Assembly: GCA_905236265.1 (NCBI GenBank)
Contig: CAJOOV010000075.1
Location: forward strand, 1 to 5,320
Direction: 5' to 3'
Source of the DNA: an uncultured Oscillospiraceae bacterium
GTDB taxonomy: Bacteria > Bacillota > Clostridia > Oscillospirales > Oscillospiraceae
Length of the DNA: 5,320 nucleotides
This document shows, in pieces, positions 1 through 5,120 of this stretch. Under the pieces are notes generated by a model that was not told where the DNA came from, did not search any database, and worked only from the letters and a program-made list of their open reading frames with translations. Each line of letters opens with the position of its first letter. Position 1 is the first letter of the stretch. A program made the position numbers and the translations under genes.

Positions 1-53
1 GCTGAGTAAGCCCTGTGTTTCAGACAGATACAATCCACTTCCCCCATTGTGGC

Positions 54-77
54 GGGCGGCGGCGTATGCCGCCGCCC
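54..77 (+). terminator. GC-rich hairpin, possible terminator of an upstream gene
   Basis: A perfect 10-bp inverted repeat pairs GGGCGGCGGC (54-63) with GCCGCCGCCC (68-77) around the four-base loop GTAT. A run of five T lies only at 88-92, ten bases past the stem, so it is a poor match to a classic intrinsic terminator. It could end an upstream plus-strand transcript or be a stable structure in the GH43 leader. It lies 50 bases before the GH43 start codon. Confidence 0.4.
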
Positions 78-113
78 ATATCTGCCGTTTTTCACATGAA
101 ATACCAATTTGGA

Positions 114-120
114 AAGGAAG
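114..120 (+). promoter_or_regulatory. Ribosome binding site of the GH43 gene
   Basis: AAGGAAG lies seven bases before the ATG at 128. This decides the start. The open frame continues upstream to a TTG at 47, but that extension crosses the GC-rich hairpin, has no ribosome binding site and adds residues with no GH43 character. Confidence 0.75.
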
Positions 121-127
121 ATTCATT

Positions 128-1744
128 ATGACACACAAGCTGCAAAATCCCATCATCCCCGGCTTCTACCCTGACCCCTCCATCTGCCGGGTAGGCGAGG
201 ACTTCTATCTGGCCTGCTCCAGCTTTGAACTCTCTCCCGGCGTACCCATCTTCCACAGCAAGGATCTGGCACACTGGGAGCAGATCAGCTACGCCATCGG
301 TCCGGAAAACGGCTTTGTCATGGAAAAGGGCAGCATGGTAGGCGGCGTGATGGCTCCAACCCTGCGTTATCACAACGGCCTGTTCTACATCCTCAACACC
401 AACTTTGCCGACAAGGGCAACTACATCGTCACGGCGGAAAACCCTGCCGGCCCATGGTCCATGCCCCACTACTTGGAGGATGTGCCCGGCATTGACGCCT
501 CCATCTTCTTTGACGACGACGGACAGTGCTACATCATGGGCACCGGAAATGTCTGGGACAACGGCGCAGGACAGATGGAGCGGGGTATCTGGCTGGCAAA
601 ATACGACATTGAGCACTATAAAATGGCCGGGGAGCCCTTTACGATCTTCAACTCTGCCCTTCGGGTTGGCTCTGCACCGGAAGCACCTCACCTTTACCAC
701 ATCGGGGACTATTACTACCTGATGATCGCCGAGGGCGGCACAGAGCACTACCATGCGGTGATGGTTGCCCGCAGCAAGGAGCTGTTCACCTTCTATGAGG
801 GCTGTCCCGCCAACCCCGTGCTGACCCACCGTCACATGGGCTTCCGCTCTCCCCTTATCAACATGGGTCACGCCGACTTTGTGGACCTGCCCGACGGCAG
901 CTGGTTCGCTGTCATGCTTGGCTCCCGGCTCATTGAGGGCAAGTGCAAGAATCTGGGTCGTGAGACCTTTATCTGCCCGGTCATCTGGGAGCGGGACTGG
1001 CCCCTGTTCAGCCCGGAGACGGGTAAGGTAGAGATGGAATACGATGCCCCCGCCTGCCTGCCTTGGACGGAGTACCCCGCCGAGGAAACCTTTGACGACT
1101 TTGATTCTGATAAGCTGGCATTCTGCTGGAATACATGGGGCATTCCCGCCAAGGGCATCGTCACTGTTGCCGACTCCAAGGTGAAGCTGCGCTGCATCCA
1201 CCAGTCCCTCACGGACGAGCTGGAGTCCATGTTCGGTGTGGAAAAGACGGATGACAAGTATGTCTCTGCCCTGCTGCGCCGCCAGCGGGCGATCAACACC
1301 ACTGCCACCTGCCAGATGACCTTCACCCCCGGCGGCACCGAAAGCGCCGGTATGGCTGTGGTGCAGGCCATGAACCACCAGTATCATTTGGAGCGGACGG
1401 TTGACCATGGCCGTCAGGTGCTGCGTCTGGTGCGCTATACCGCCGAGTATCCCTGCCCGCCCTACTTCCCCGGCTTCACCAGCAAGACCTCTGGGGAGGT
1501 AGTGGCAGAAACAGACTGGGCAAATGCGGACATCGTGCTGCAAATACAAATGGAAGGGGAGACCTTTACCGTCCGCTATGGTGCAGACAGAGATAATCTG
1601 ACCACCCTCTGCGTGGCGGACGGCAGCCTCATCAACCCGGAGAAGGTGGGCTGTATGGCAGGCACCACCGTGGGCATGTTTGCCAGCGGGAACGGCACAG
1701 ACAGCAACAACGTGGCAACCTTTGACTGGTTTGAGCTGAAATAA
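128..1744 (+). CDS. GH43 family glycosidase (beta-xylosidase / alpha-L-arabinofuranosidase type), cytoplasmic
   Basis: This 538-residue protein is a two-domain glycoside hydrolase of family 43, predicted to release xylose or arabinose from the non-reducing end of short oligosaccharides by an inverting mechanism. The N-terminal five-bladed propeller (about residues 6-310) opens with NPIIPGFYPDPS, where Asp16 is the expected general base. GIDAS supplies Asp123, the expected pKa modulator, and SAPEAPH supplies Glu185, the expected acid. NMGHAD contains His248, matching the conserved histidine at the propeller centre. A beta-sandwich domain (about residues 320-538), starting at ETFDDFD, matches the C-terminal domain of beta-xylosidases of this family, whose usual length is near 530-540 residues. 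No signal peptide is visible, so it should act on imported oligosaccharides. It is first in an operon with the esterase at 1770. Family membership is very sure; the choice between xylosidase and arabinofuranosidase, and the subfamily, are not settled by sequence reading. Confidence 0.95.
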   Translation: MTHKLQNPIIPGFYPDPSICRVGEDFYLACSSFELSPGVPIFHSKDLAHWEQISYAIGPENGFVMEKGSMVGGVMAPTLRYHNGLFYILNTNFADKGNYIVTAENPAGPWSMPHYLEDVPGIDASIFFDDDGQCYIMGTGNVWDNGAGQMERGIWLAKYDIEHYKMAGEPFTIFNSALRVGSAPEAPHLYHIGDYYYLMIAEGGTEHYHAVMVARSKELFTFYEGCPANPVLTHRHMGFRSPLINMGHADFVDLPDGSWFAVMLGSRLIEGKCKNLGRETFICPVIWERDWPLFSPETGKVEMEYDAPACLPWTEYPAEETFDDFDSDKLAFCWNTWGIPAKGIVTVADSKVKLRCIHQSLTDELESMFGVEKTDDKYVSALLRRQRAINTTATCQMTFTPGGTESAGMAVVQAMNHQYHLERTVDHGRQVLRLVRYTAEYPCPPYFPGFTSKTSGEVVAETDWANADIVLQIQMEGETFTVRYGADRDNLTTLCVADGSLINPEKVGCMAGTTVGMFASGNGTDSNNVATFDWFELK

Positions 1745-1769
1745 TACGCTGCTGCGAAGGAGACAGAAA

Positions 1770-2801
1770 ATGACAGAAAAATGGTCTGAGAATAACTCCC
1801 TGAAGGAGATTCTGGAACACTCCGGGAAGGAAATGAGCCTGTTTTTCCCGACAACGCTGGTGGACTTTGTACCGGAGGAATATCGGAGCATTCCCCTGTC
1901 CCAGTGGGCAGAAGCATTTCGGATGCCTTGGGGATTGCCCTTCCCGCTGGATGACCTGTTCATTTCCGCACAGCTGACAGATAAGGCGCAGGAGCTTTGG
2001 GACTGGGTGCCCCTCTGGGAAAAGGGAAAGCTGACGTTGAACAGCAACGATACCCATTCCGTGGGACTGATGGTTCCCAAGTGCCAGCTGGAGGGGACTT
2101 GCCCGGCGGTGATTGTCTGCCCCGGCGGCGCTTATGAGAACCTTGCCTTCTATAACGAGGGCTACAAGACCGCAAAACGCCTTGAGCAGGCGGGCTATCG
2201 GACGTTTGTCCTCAACTACCGCTACAGCCCCAACCGCTACCCCCTTCCCCAGATGGATTTGACTCTTGCCATCAAGCATGTGAGAGCCAACGCAGAGCAG
2301 TACCAGATTGACCCTGAGAACCTGATGATTCTGGGCTACTCCGCCGGGGGGCATCTGTGCGCCTCCACGGTGGCTCTCAGGGCAGAAGTCGAGGAAAAGC
2401 TGATGGAGGCATTGAAAGATGTTCGTCCTGACCTCGCCGCCGCTTACCGGGAGATTTCTGTACGTCCTGACAAGGTGTGCCTTTGCTATCCGGTGATTAG
2501 CTGCCTGAGCGAAAATCATGAGCAGAGCTTCCAAAACCTCAGCGGGGGAGATGAGACGCTTCGTGAGCACCTGTCTGTGGAACAGCAGGTGGATGCAGAC
2601 TATCCCAAAACTTTCCTCTGGACCTGTGAAGATGATTCCCTTGTGCCGCCCAGCAACGCTGTCCGCATGGCGCAGGCGCTGGAGGCCAACGGGATTGCTC
2701 ATCTGCTGCGCCTCTACCCGCAGGGAGAACACGGCTGCGCACTGGCAGAGGGTACCTCTGCAGAGGGCTGGGTGGATGAAATGCTGGAATTTATGAAGTA
2801 A
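1770..2801 (+). CDS. Alpha/beta-hydrolase fold esterase, possibly a carbohydrate (acetyl-xylan) esterase
   Basis: This 343-residue protein has the signature of the alpha/beta-hydrolase esterase/lipase families. The strand VIVCPGGAY (residues 114-122) is the oxyanion-loop motif, in the place of the usual HGGG. GYSAGGH carries the nucleophile Ser191. CEDDSLVP provides Asp289, and GEHGC provides His321, completing a plausible Ser-Asp-His triad in the right order and spacing. The first 85 or so residues, rich in Trp, Phe and Pro, precede the recognisable fold and are unassigned. No signal peptide is visible. The start is supported by AAGGAG at 1757-1762, and the gene begins 25 bases after the GH43 stop, so the two are surely co-transcribed. 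With a GH43 enzyme as partner, removal of acetyl or other acyl groups from xylo-oligosaccharides is the best guess; a general BD-FAE-like or lipase-like esterase is the alternative. The fold is sure, the substrate is inference. Confidence 0.88.
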   Translation: MTEKWSENNSLKEILEHSGKEMSLFFPTTLVDFVPEEYRSIPLSQWAEAFRMPWGLPFPLDDLFISAQLTDKAQELWDWVPLWEKGKLTLNSNDTHSVGLMVPKCQLEGTCPAVIVCPGGAYENLAFYNEGYKTAKRLEQAGYRTFVLNYRYSPNRYPLPQMDLTLAIKHVRANAEQYQIDPENLMILGYSAGGHLCASTVALRAEVEEKLMEALKDVRPDLAAAYREISVRPDKVCLCYPVISCLSENHEQSFQNLSGGDETLREHLSVEQQVDADYPKTFLWTCEDDSLVPPSNAVRMAQALEANGIAHLLRLYPQGEHGCALAEGTSAEGWVDEMLEFMK

Positions 2802-2821
2802 CCAAAACCCGAAACACAAAA

Positions 2822-2852
2822 CGCCGGGAGCTGCTGCTGACAGTTCCCGGCG
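2822..2852. terminator. Stem-loop after the esterase gene, likely transcription terminator
   Basis: A 12-bp stem pairs 2822-2833 (CGCCGGGAGCTG) with 2841-2852 (CAGTTCCCGGCG), with one G-T pair and a seven-base loop. It begins 20 bases after the esterase stop. Downstream on the plus strand the T content is modest (ATTCACGTTTC). On the minus strand the stem is followed by TTTTGTGTTT, a better tract. It may serve both convergent operons, as the plus-strand terminator and a back-up for the minus strand. Confidence 0.65.
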
Positions 2853-2897
2853 ATTCACGTTTCTTGGAACACTGCCCCTGTCGGCAGCTGTACCCAT

Positions 2898-2935
2898 CAA
2901 AAAAGCAGGTTCCGTCCCAAAGGACAGAACCTGCT
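2898..2935 (-). terminator. Intrinsic terminator of the minus-strand deglycosidase-like operon
   Basis: The stem pairs AGCAGGTTC (2904-2912) with GAACCTGCT (2927-2935), then, after one mismatch, GTCC (2914-2917) with GGAC (2922-2925) around the loop CAAA. Read on the minus strand, the stem runs straight into a tract of six T (2904-2899). It lies 22 bases after the stop of the TIM-barrel gene. This is a textbook rho-independent terminator for the minus strand. Confidence 0.88.
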
Positions 2936-2957
2936 GTATCAGGGGGGAAATGATTGC

Positions 2958-3944
2958 TTACTTGCATTCCGCCAGCAGCTTTTTCACCATGGCCACATGC
3001 CGGGTGACCTGCTCCACAGCGGGATAGCCGCCCTCGTCCTCGAACTCGGAGACGATATAGCCGTCATAATCGGTGGAGGCGACCACGGGAATGATCTCCT
3101 CATAGGGAATGGCGGGTTCGTGCAGGTTTTCGTCCACATAGTGGAACTTGCCGTGCATCTCAAAACAGTAGGGAATAATCCTTTTCAATCCCTCCAGCTC
3201 TGCCTTGCAGCTCTTGCGGAACTGGACAAAGCCGTACATGCTGCTGAGGGTGGAGAAGAGCACGGGGTACTTCTGCAGGGTAGGCATCATGGTCTTCATG
3301 GCCTCCTCCTGAGGAACCTCGTCATAGCGAAGCTGTGCCATCTGCTCCAGCGCTTCCAGAGGTGCGCCTGCGGCCAGTGCCCGATCCCAGTAGGGCTTGT
3401 TGGGGGCAGTGGCGAAGCATCCGAAGTCCGGCACGAAGCCGATATACTTGCTGCCCGTCTCCTCAATCACCTTCACATAGTCCAGAATGGGCTGGGTAAT
3501 GGGGGAGTCGGGGTTGTGAATCTCAATGCCCACCTTCACGTTATACGCCTCGGCATAGGGGGCAATCCGCTTCAGACCGTTGGGGGAGAGGAGGTACTGC
3601 TCCCGCATGACGGTGCAGCCCAGTCGGTTGGCAGAGATAATGTCGGTGATGGCACGGGCAACCATCTCGTCCTCGGTCAAATCCCGGTCACGGAGCATAC
3701 CCCGGTCCATATTGGCGGCGTAGCAGGTGGGGCCGATGCCGTACTTGTCCCTGCACTTGTTGATAAACGCAATGAACTCGTCGGACACATAGGGATAGGA
3801 GGGAATCATCTGGGAGGCCACGATTTCATAGCCCTCAGCGCCCATCTCGGCGGCGGTGCGAATGACGCCCTCCAAATCCAGCTCTCCCTTCAGATAGGGG
3901 GTGCCCAGAGAAAACAGGGTGATACCGGTTTTAATGTTAGCCAT
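2958..3944 (-). CDS. TIM-barrel sugar isomerase/epimerase-family protein, probable C-glycoside deglycosidase alpha subunit
   Basis: This 328-residue protein belongs to the sugar phosphate isomerase/epimerase (AP-endonuclease 2-like, xylose isomerase-like) TIM-barrel superfamily. The expected metal ligands are visible at strand ends: Glu141 in GIEIH, Asp173 in FVPDFG, His264 in EMHGKFH and Glu300 in IVSEFE. His143 next to Glu141 is a candidate catalytic residue. It would bind a divalent metal, probably Mn2+, in the cytoplasm. The same superfamily provides the catalytic alpha subunit of C-glycoside deglycosidases (the DgpC/CGD-alpha type), which cleave the C-C bond of 3-oxo-C-glycosides. The upstream neighbour, 14 bases away, resembles the matching beta subunit, and this pairing is the main reason for the call. 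The start at 3944 is chosen because GAGGAGGGAAGGA lies directly before this ATG; a TTG at 3962 would overlap the preceding stop. On its own it could be an ordinary sugar epimerase. The fold is sure; the deglycosidase role is a supported inference. Confidence 0.82.
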   Translation of the reverse strand: MANIKTGITLFSLGTPYLKGELDLEGVIRTAAEMGAEGYEIVASQMIPSYPYVSDEFIAFINKCRDKYGIGPTCYAANMDRGMLRDRDLTEDEMVARAITDIISANRLGCTVMREQYLLSPNGLKRIAPYAEAYNVKVGIEIHNPDSPITQPILDYVKVIEETGSKYIGFVPDFGCFATAPNKPYWDRALAAGAPLEALEQMAQLRYDEVPQEEAMKTMMPTLQKYPVLFSTLSSMYGFVQFRKSCKAELEGLKRIIPYCFEMHGKFHYVDENLHEPAIPYEEIIPVVASTDYDGYIVSEFEDEGGYPAVEQVTRHVAMVKKLLAECK

Positions 3945-3948
3945 AATT

Positions 3949-3958
3949 CCTTCCCTCC
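3949..3958 (-). promoter_or_regulatory. Ribosome binding site of the TIM-barrel gene
   Basis: On the minus strand, GAGGAGGGAAGGA runs from 3959 to 3947, immediately after the TGA stop of the preceding gene, and is followed by the ATG at 3944. The 14-base gap between the genes is filled by this site, which implies close translational coupling of the two subunits. Confidence 0.75.
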
Positions 3959-4390
3959 TCAATCAGTGATGGCAAGCGTCTTGCTGCCGCAGCTATCCAC
4001 CGGCATGTACTGGTGGTCAGGACCGATGGGCATGTAGGGGGAGTGGAACATCAGCGTTACGTCAATCTGATGCTCTCCCTCAGGCAGCCCGCCGGGATAG
4101 AACACACGGATGGTGGCGGGCTCAATCACCTGCCAGAACTCAGTGTAGCACTTGTCGAACTCCACCGGGCTGAACTCCTTGCCGTTGATGCAGAACTTAA
4201 TCCGTTCCACCGGAACCTCAAAGCCGTCCACCTTCACGCCGAACTCATCAATCACGGACAGAAAGTGTCCCCGGTAGTAGCTCAGGCGGATGTCAAACTG
4301 ATAGCCCATCCGCTTGCCGTCCACATAGTAGTGCTTCAGGCTGTCGCTGACCACTACGTCTACAAAATTCATACGCATTGCAAATGCCAT
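3959..4390 (-). CDS. DUF6379-like protein, probable C-glycoside deglycosidase beta subunit
   Basis: This 143-residue protein is mostly beta strands and resembles the DUF6379 family, also described as the C-glycoside deglycosidase beta subunit domain. Features I recognise from the family are GYQFDIRLSYYRG (residues 29-41), a VDG turn at 54-56, an NG turn at 69-70, Trp86, and PGGLPEGEH (99-107) followed by a strand and a Pro/Tyr-rich tail. In known systems, such as puerarin cleavage by the DgpB-DgpC pair, the small beta-sandwich subunit assembles with the TIM-barrel subunit and completes the active site. It probably has no activity alone. The start at 4390 is supported by AAAGGAGG (4408-4401); an in-frame ATG at 4471 lacks such a site. 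The gene is first in a two-gene minus-strand operon, 14 bases from the alpha-like gene. The call rests on remembered motifs and the gene pair rather than on a search. Confidence 0.75.
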   Translation of the reverse strand: MAFAMRMNFVDVVVSDSLKHYYVDGKRMGYQFDIRLSYYRGHFLSVIDEFGVKVDGFEVPVERIKFCINGKEFSPVEFDKCYTEFWQVIEPATIRVFYPGGLPEGEHQIDVTLMFHSPYMPIGPDHQYMPVDSCGSKTLAITD

Positions 4391-4400
4391 TTTGCGATTC

Positions 4401-4408
4401 CTCCTTTG
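4401..4408 (-). promoter_or_regulatory. Ribosome binding site of the beta-subunit-like gene
   Basis: AAAGGAGG is followed by nine bases and the ATG at 4390 on the minus strand. It is a near-perfect anti-16S match and decides the start against the longer in-frame alternative at 4471. Confidence 0.8.
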
Positions 4409-4501
4409 ACAGGTGATTTCTGCTGCGCTGGAAGGGCTTTGCCCCTCCTCGTTACAGGTATATCCTATCATTCGCAGGGATTTCCTGCCTCTCCTCTTTT
4501 C

Positions 4502-4515
4502 GCCGGTTATCCGGC
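4502..4515. promoter_or_regulatory. Palindrome GCCGG-TTAT-CCGGC, possible operator or short hairpin
   Basis: Perfect 5-bp arms surround a four-base TTAT centre, and on the plus strand it is followed by TGTTTTTTG. As a plus-strand structure it looks like a short terminator, but no plus-strand gene precedes it. As DNA it could be a regulator site about 110 bases before the beta-subunit start. Confidence 0.3.
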
Positions 4516-4547
4516 TGTTTTTTGTCCTCTTTGGAGGACGAAAAGCA
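4516..4547 (+). repeat. Long imperfect inverted repeat with TTTG tetraloop
   Basis: Positions 4516-4529 pair with 4534-4547 through 14 base pairs, two of them G-U when read as plus-strand RNA, around the loop TTTG. The inner six pairs, GTCCTC with GAGGAC, are perfect. On the minus strand the two G-U pairs become C-A mismatches, so the fold is more stable as plus-strand RNA, although the neighbouring genes are on the minus strand. The function is unknown. Confidence 0.5.
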
Positions 4548-4608
4548 AAGCGTTCCCACGCAGTGCAAATGGGAGGCGTGTTTTTTGCCCTTCACTGCCA
4601 TGACGCAG

Positions 4609-4647
4609 AAAACAAAAGGGAATGTCCCCGCTGGTGGAGACATTCCC
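4609..4647 (-). terminator. Intrinsic terminator of the SnoaL-like gene
   Basis: GGGAATGTC (4618-4626) pairs with GACATTCCC (4639-4647), with two further G-C pairs inside after a mismatch. Read on the minus strand, the stem is followed by TTTTGTTTT (4617-4609). It lies 16 bases after the stop of the SnoaL-like gene, so it should separate that transcript from the alpha/beta operon. Confidence 0.85.
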
Positions 4648-4663
4648 CGCTGTTGGAGCGCAC

Positions 4664-5032
4664 TCAAAAGCTGCCCCGGCCGTTGATGACGGCATCCTCT
4701 CCGGTGATAGGCTGTACCACGTCCCAGTGCTCTGCCAGCTTGCCGTCCTGAATCTGGTAGATGTCCACCACCTTGGCGCTGTGGCCGTTGTTGAATCGGC
4801 ACTGGAAGAACACTGCAACCTTGTTGCCGTCCGCTTCAAACATCTGTTTCACGTCCATGTAGGGCTCCAGCCGGAAAAAGCCCTCACAGAAGCGCCGAAA
4901 GCCCTCTCTGCCGTCTGCGACCTCCACGCTGTGCTGCATATAGTCCTCCCGCATGTACTCCTCCAGACGGGTGAGGCTGCGGCCATTGAATACCTCGTCA
5001 ATAAAATGCCGCACCAATTCTCTGCTTTTCAT
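4664..5032 (-). CDS. SnoaL-like / NTF2-fold small protein
   Basis: This 122-residue protein matches the SnoaL-like branch of the NTF2 (cystatin-like alpha+beta barrel) superfamily in length and pattern. The N-terminal helices (residues 1-30) are followed by YMQHS at 31-35. Next come GREGFRRFCEGFF (41-53), the strand pair around EADGNKVAVFF (66-76), then VVDIYQIQDGKLAEHWDVVQP (88-108). The Tyr/His pair near residue 31-34, Asp90 and the EHWD motif (101-104) line the pocket in relatives. Relatives include polyketide cyclases, predicted aldol-condensation enzymes and steroid-isomerase-like proteins, so a role in acid-base chemistry on a small hydrophobic or carbonyl compound is plausible. No signal peptide is seen. 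The start is supported by AGGAAGGTG (5046-5038). It shares direction with the deglycosidase-like pair but is separated from it by a terminator. The fold call is firm, the substrate unknown. Confidence 0.88.
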   Translation of the reverse strand: MKSRELVRHFIDEVFNGRSLTRLEEYMREDYMQHSVEVADGREGFRRFCEGFFRLEPYMDVKQMFEADGNKVAVFFQCRFNNGHSAKVVDIYQIQDGKLAEHWDVVQPITGEDAVINGRGSF

Positions 5033-5037
5033 CTTAT

Positions 5038-5046
5038 CACCTTCCT
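5038..5046 (-). promoter_or_regulatory. Ribosome binding site of the SnoaL-like gene, within a potential competing hairpin
   Basis: AGGAAGGTG lies five bases before the ATG at 5032 on the minus strand. Its upstream half belongs to CAGCAGGA (5050-5043), which is complementary to TCCTGCTG at 5071-5064 in the same transcript, so the site can be partly masked. Confidence 0.65.
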
Positions 5047-5063
5047 GCTGCCGAAAACACCCA

Positions 5064-5093
5064 CAGCAGGAGCCCCGAAAGGGACTCCTGCTG
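5064..5093 (-). terminator. Strong hairpin between the partial gene and the SnoaL-like gene
   Basis: CAGCAGGAG (5064-5072) pairs perfectly with CTCCTGCTG (5085-5093). After a C-A mismatch on the plus strand, CCC pairs with GGG around a four-base loop. Read on the minus strand, the stem is followed by TGGGTGTTTTC, a weak T tract, so it may be a leaky terminator of the gene ending at 5121. It starts 28 bases after that stop. Confidence 0.55.
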
Positions 5094-5120
5094 CAGATGG
5101 TTCAATCCTTTGCTCTGCGA

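Larger units (their letters stand above)
1..127. other. 5' leader / intergenic region before the GH43 gene
   Basis: No complete gene lies here. The first nine bases read GCT GAG TAA in one plus-strand frame and could be the last codons of an upstream gene, but this is too short to support. The region holds the hairpin listed separately and the ribosome binding site at 114-120. A TACAAT resembling a -10 box sits at 29-34, but I see no convincing -35 partner, so no promoter is called. Confidence 0.5.
4391..4617. other. Non-coding leader region rich in palindromes, upstream of the beta-subunit-like gene
   Basis: No convincing gene lies in this stretch. It contains several short inverted repeats: GGGC/GCCC at 4434-4444, GCAGG/CCTGC at 4474-4488, GCCGG/CCGGC at 4502-4515, a long stem at 4516-4547, and GCAGTG/CACTGC at 4560-4598. 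The promoter of the alpha/beta operon should be here, since a terminator lies just upstream, but I find no clear -35/-10 pair. The region may be a structured leader, an operator cluster, or a dispersed intergenic repeat. Confidence 0.5.

Noticed and set aside
29..34. TACAAT as the -10 box of a promoter for the GH43 operon.
   Set aside because: No -35-like hexamer sits at a suitable distance, and the strong hairpin at 54-77 would lie directly in the early transcript. The evidence is too weak to call.
92..2080. Long open frame on the minus strand, antisense to the GH43 and esterase genes (662 codons).
   Set aside because: The plus strand encodes two proteins with clear family motifs and ribosome binding sites. 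The antisense product has no recognisable motif and is rich in His, Gly, Val and Ala, as expected of a shadow frame in G+C-rich coding DNA.
1632..2900. Minus-strand open frame of 422 codons across the esterase gene.
   Set aside because: It lies opposite a well-supported esterase, crosses the terminator region and shows no domain pattern.
2997..4037. Plus-strand open frame of 346 codons opposite the TIM-barrel gene.
   Set aside because: It mirrors the real minus-strand gene, has a His/Gly/Leu-rich shadow composition and crosses the boundary between the alpha and beta-like genes.
4391..4471. N-terminal extension of the beta-subunit-like protein from the in-frame ATG at 4471.
   Set aside because: No ribosome binding site precedes 4471, the extra 27 residues look non-coding, and a near-perfect AGGAGG site directly precedes the ATG at 4390.
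4452..4606. Possible small minus-strand protein starting at the ATG near 4602 (MAVKGKK...) and ending at 4452.
   Set aside because: It has no proper ribosome binding site, begins just after the terminator T tract, and runs through all the palindromes. The region is better explained as structured non-coding DNA.
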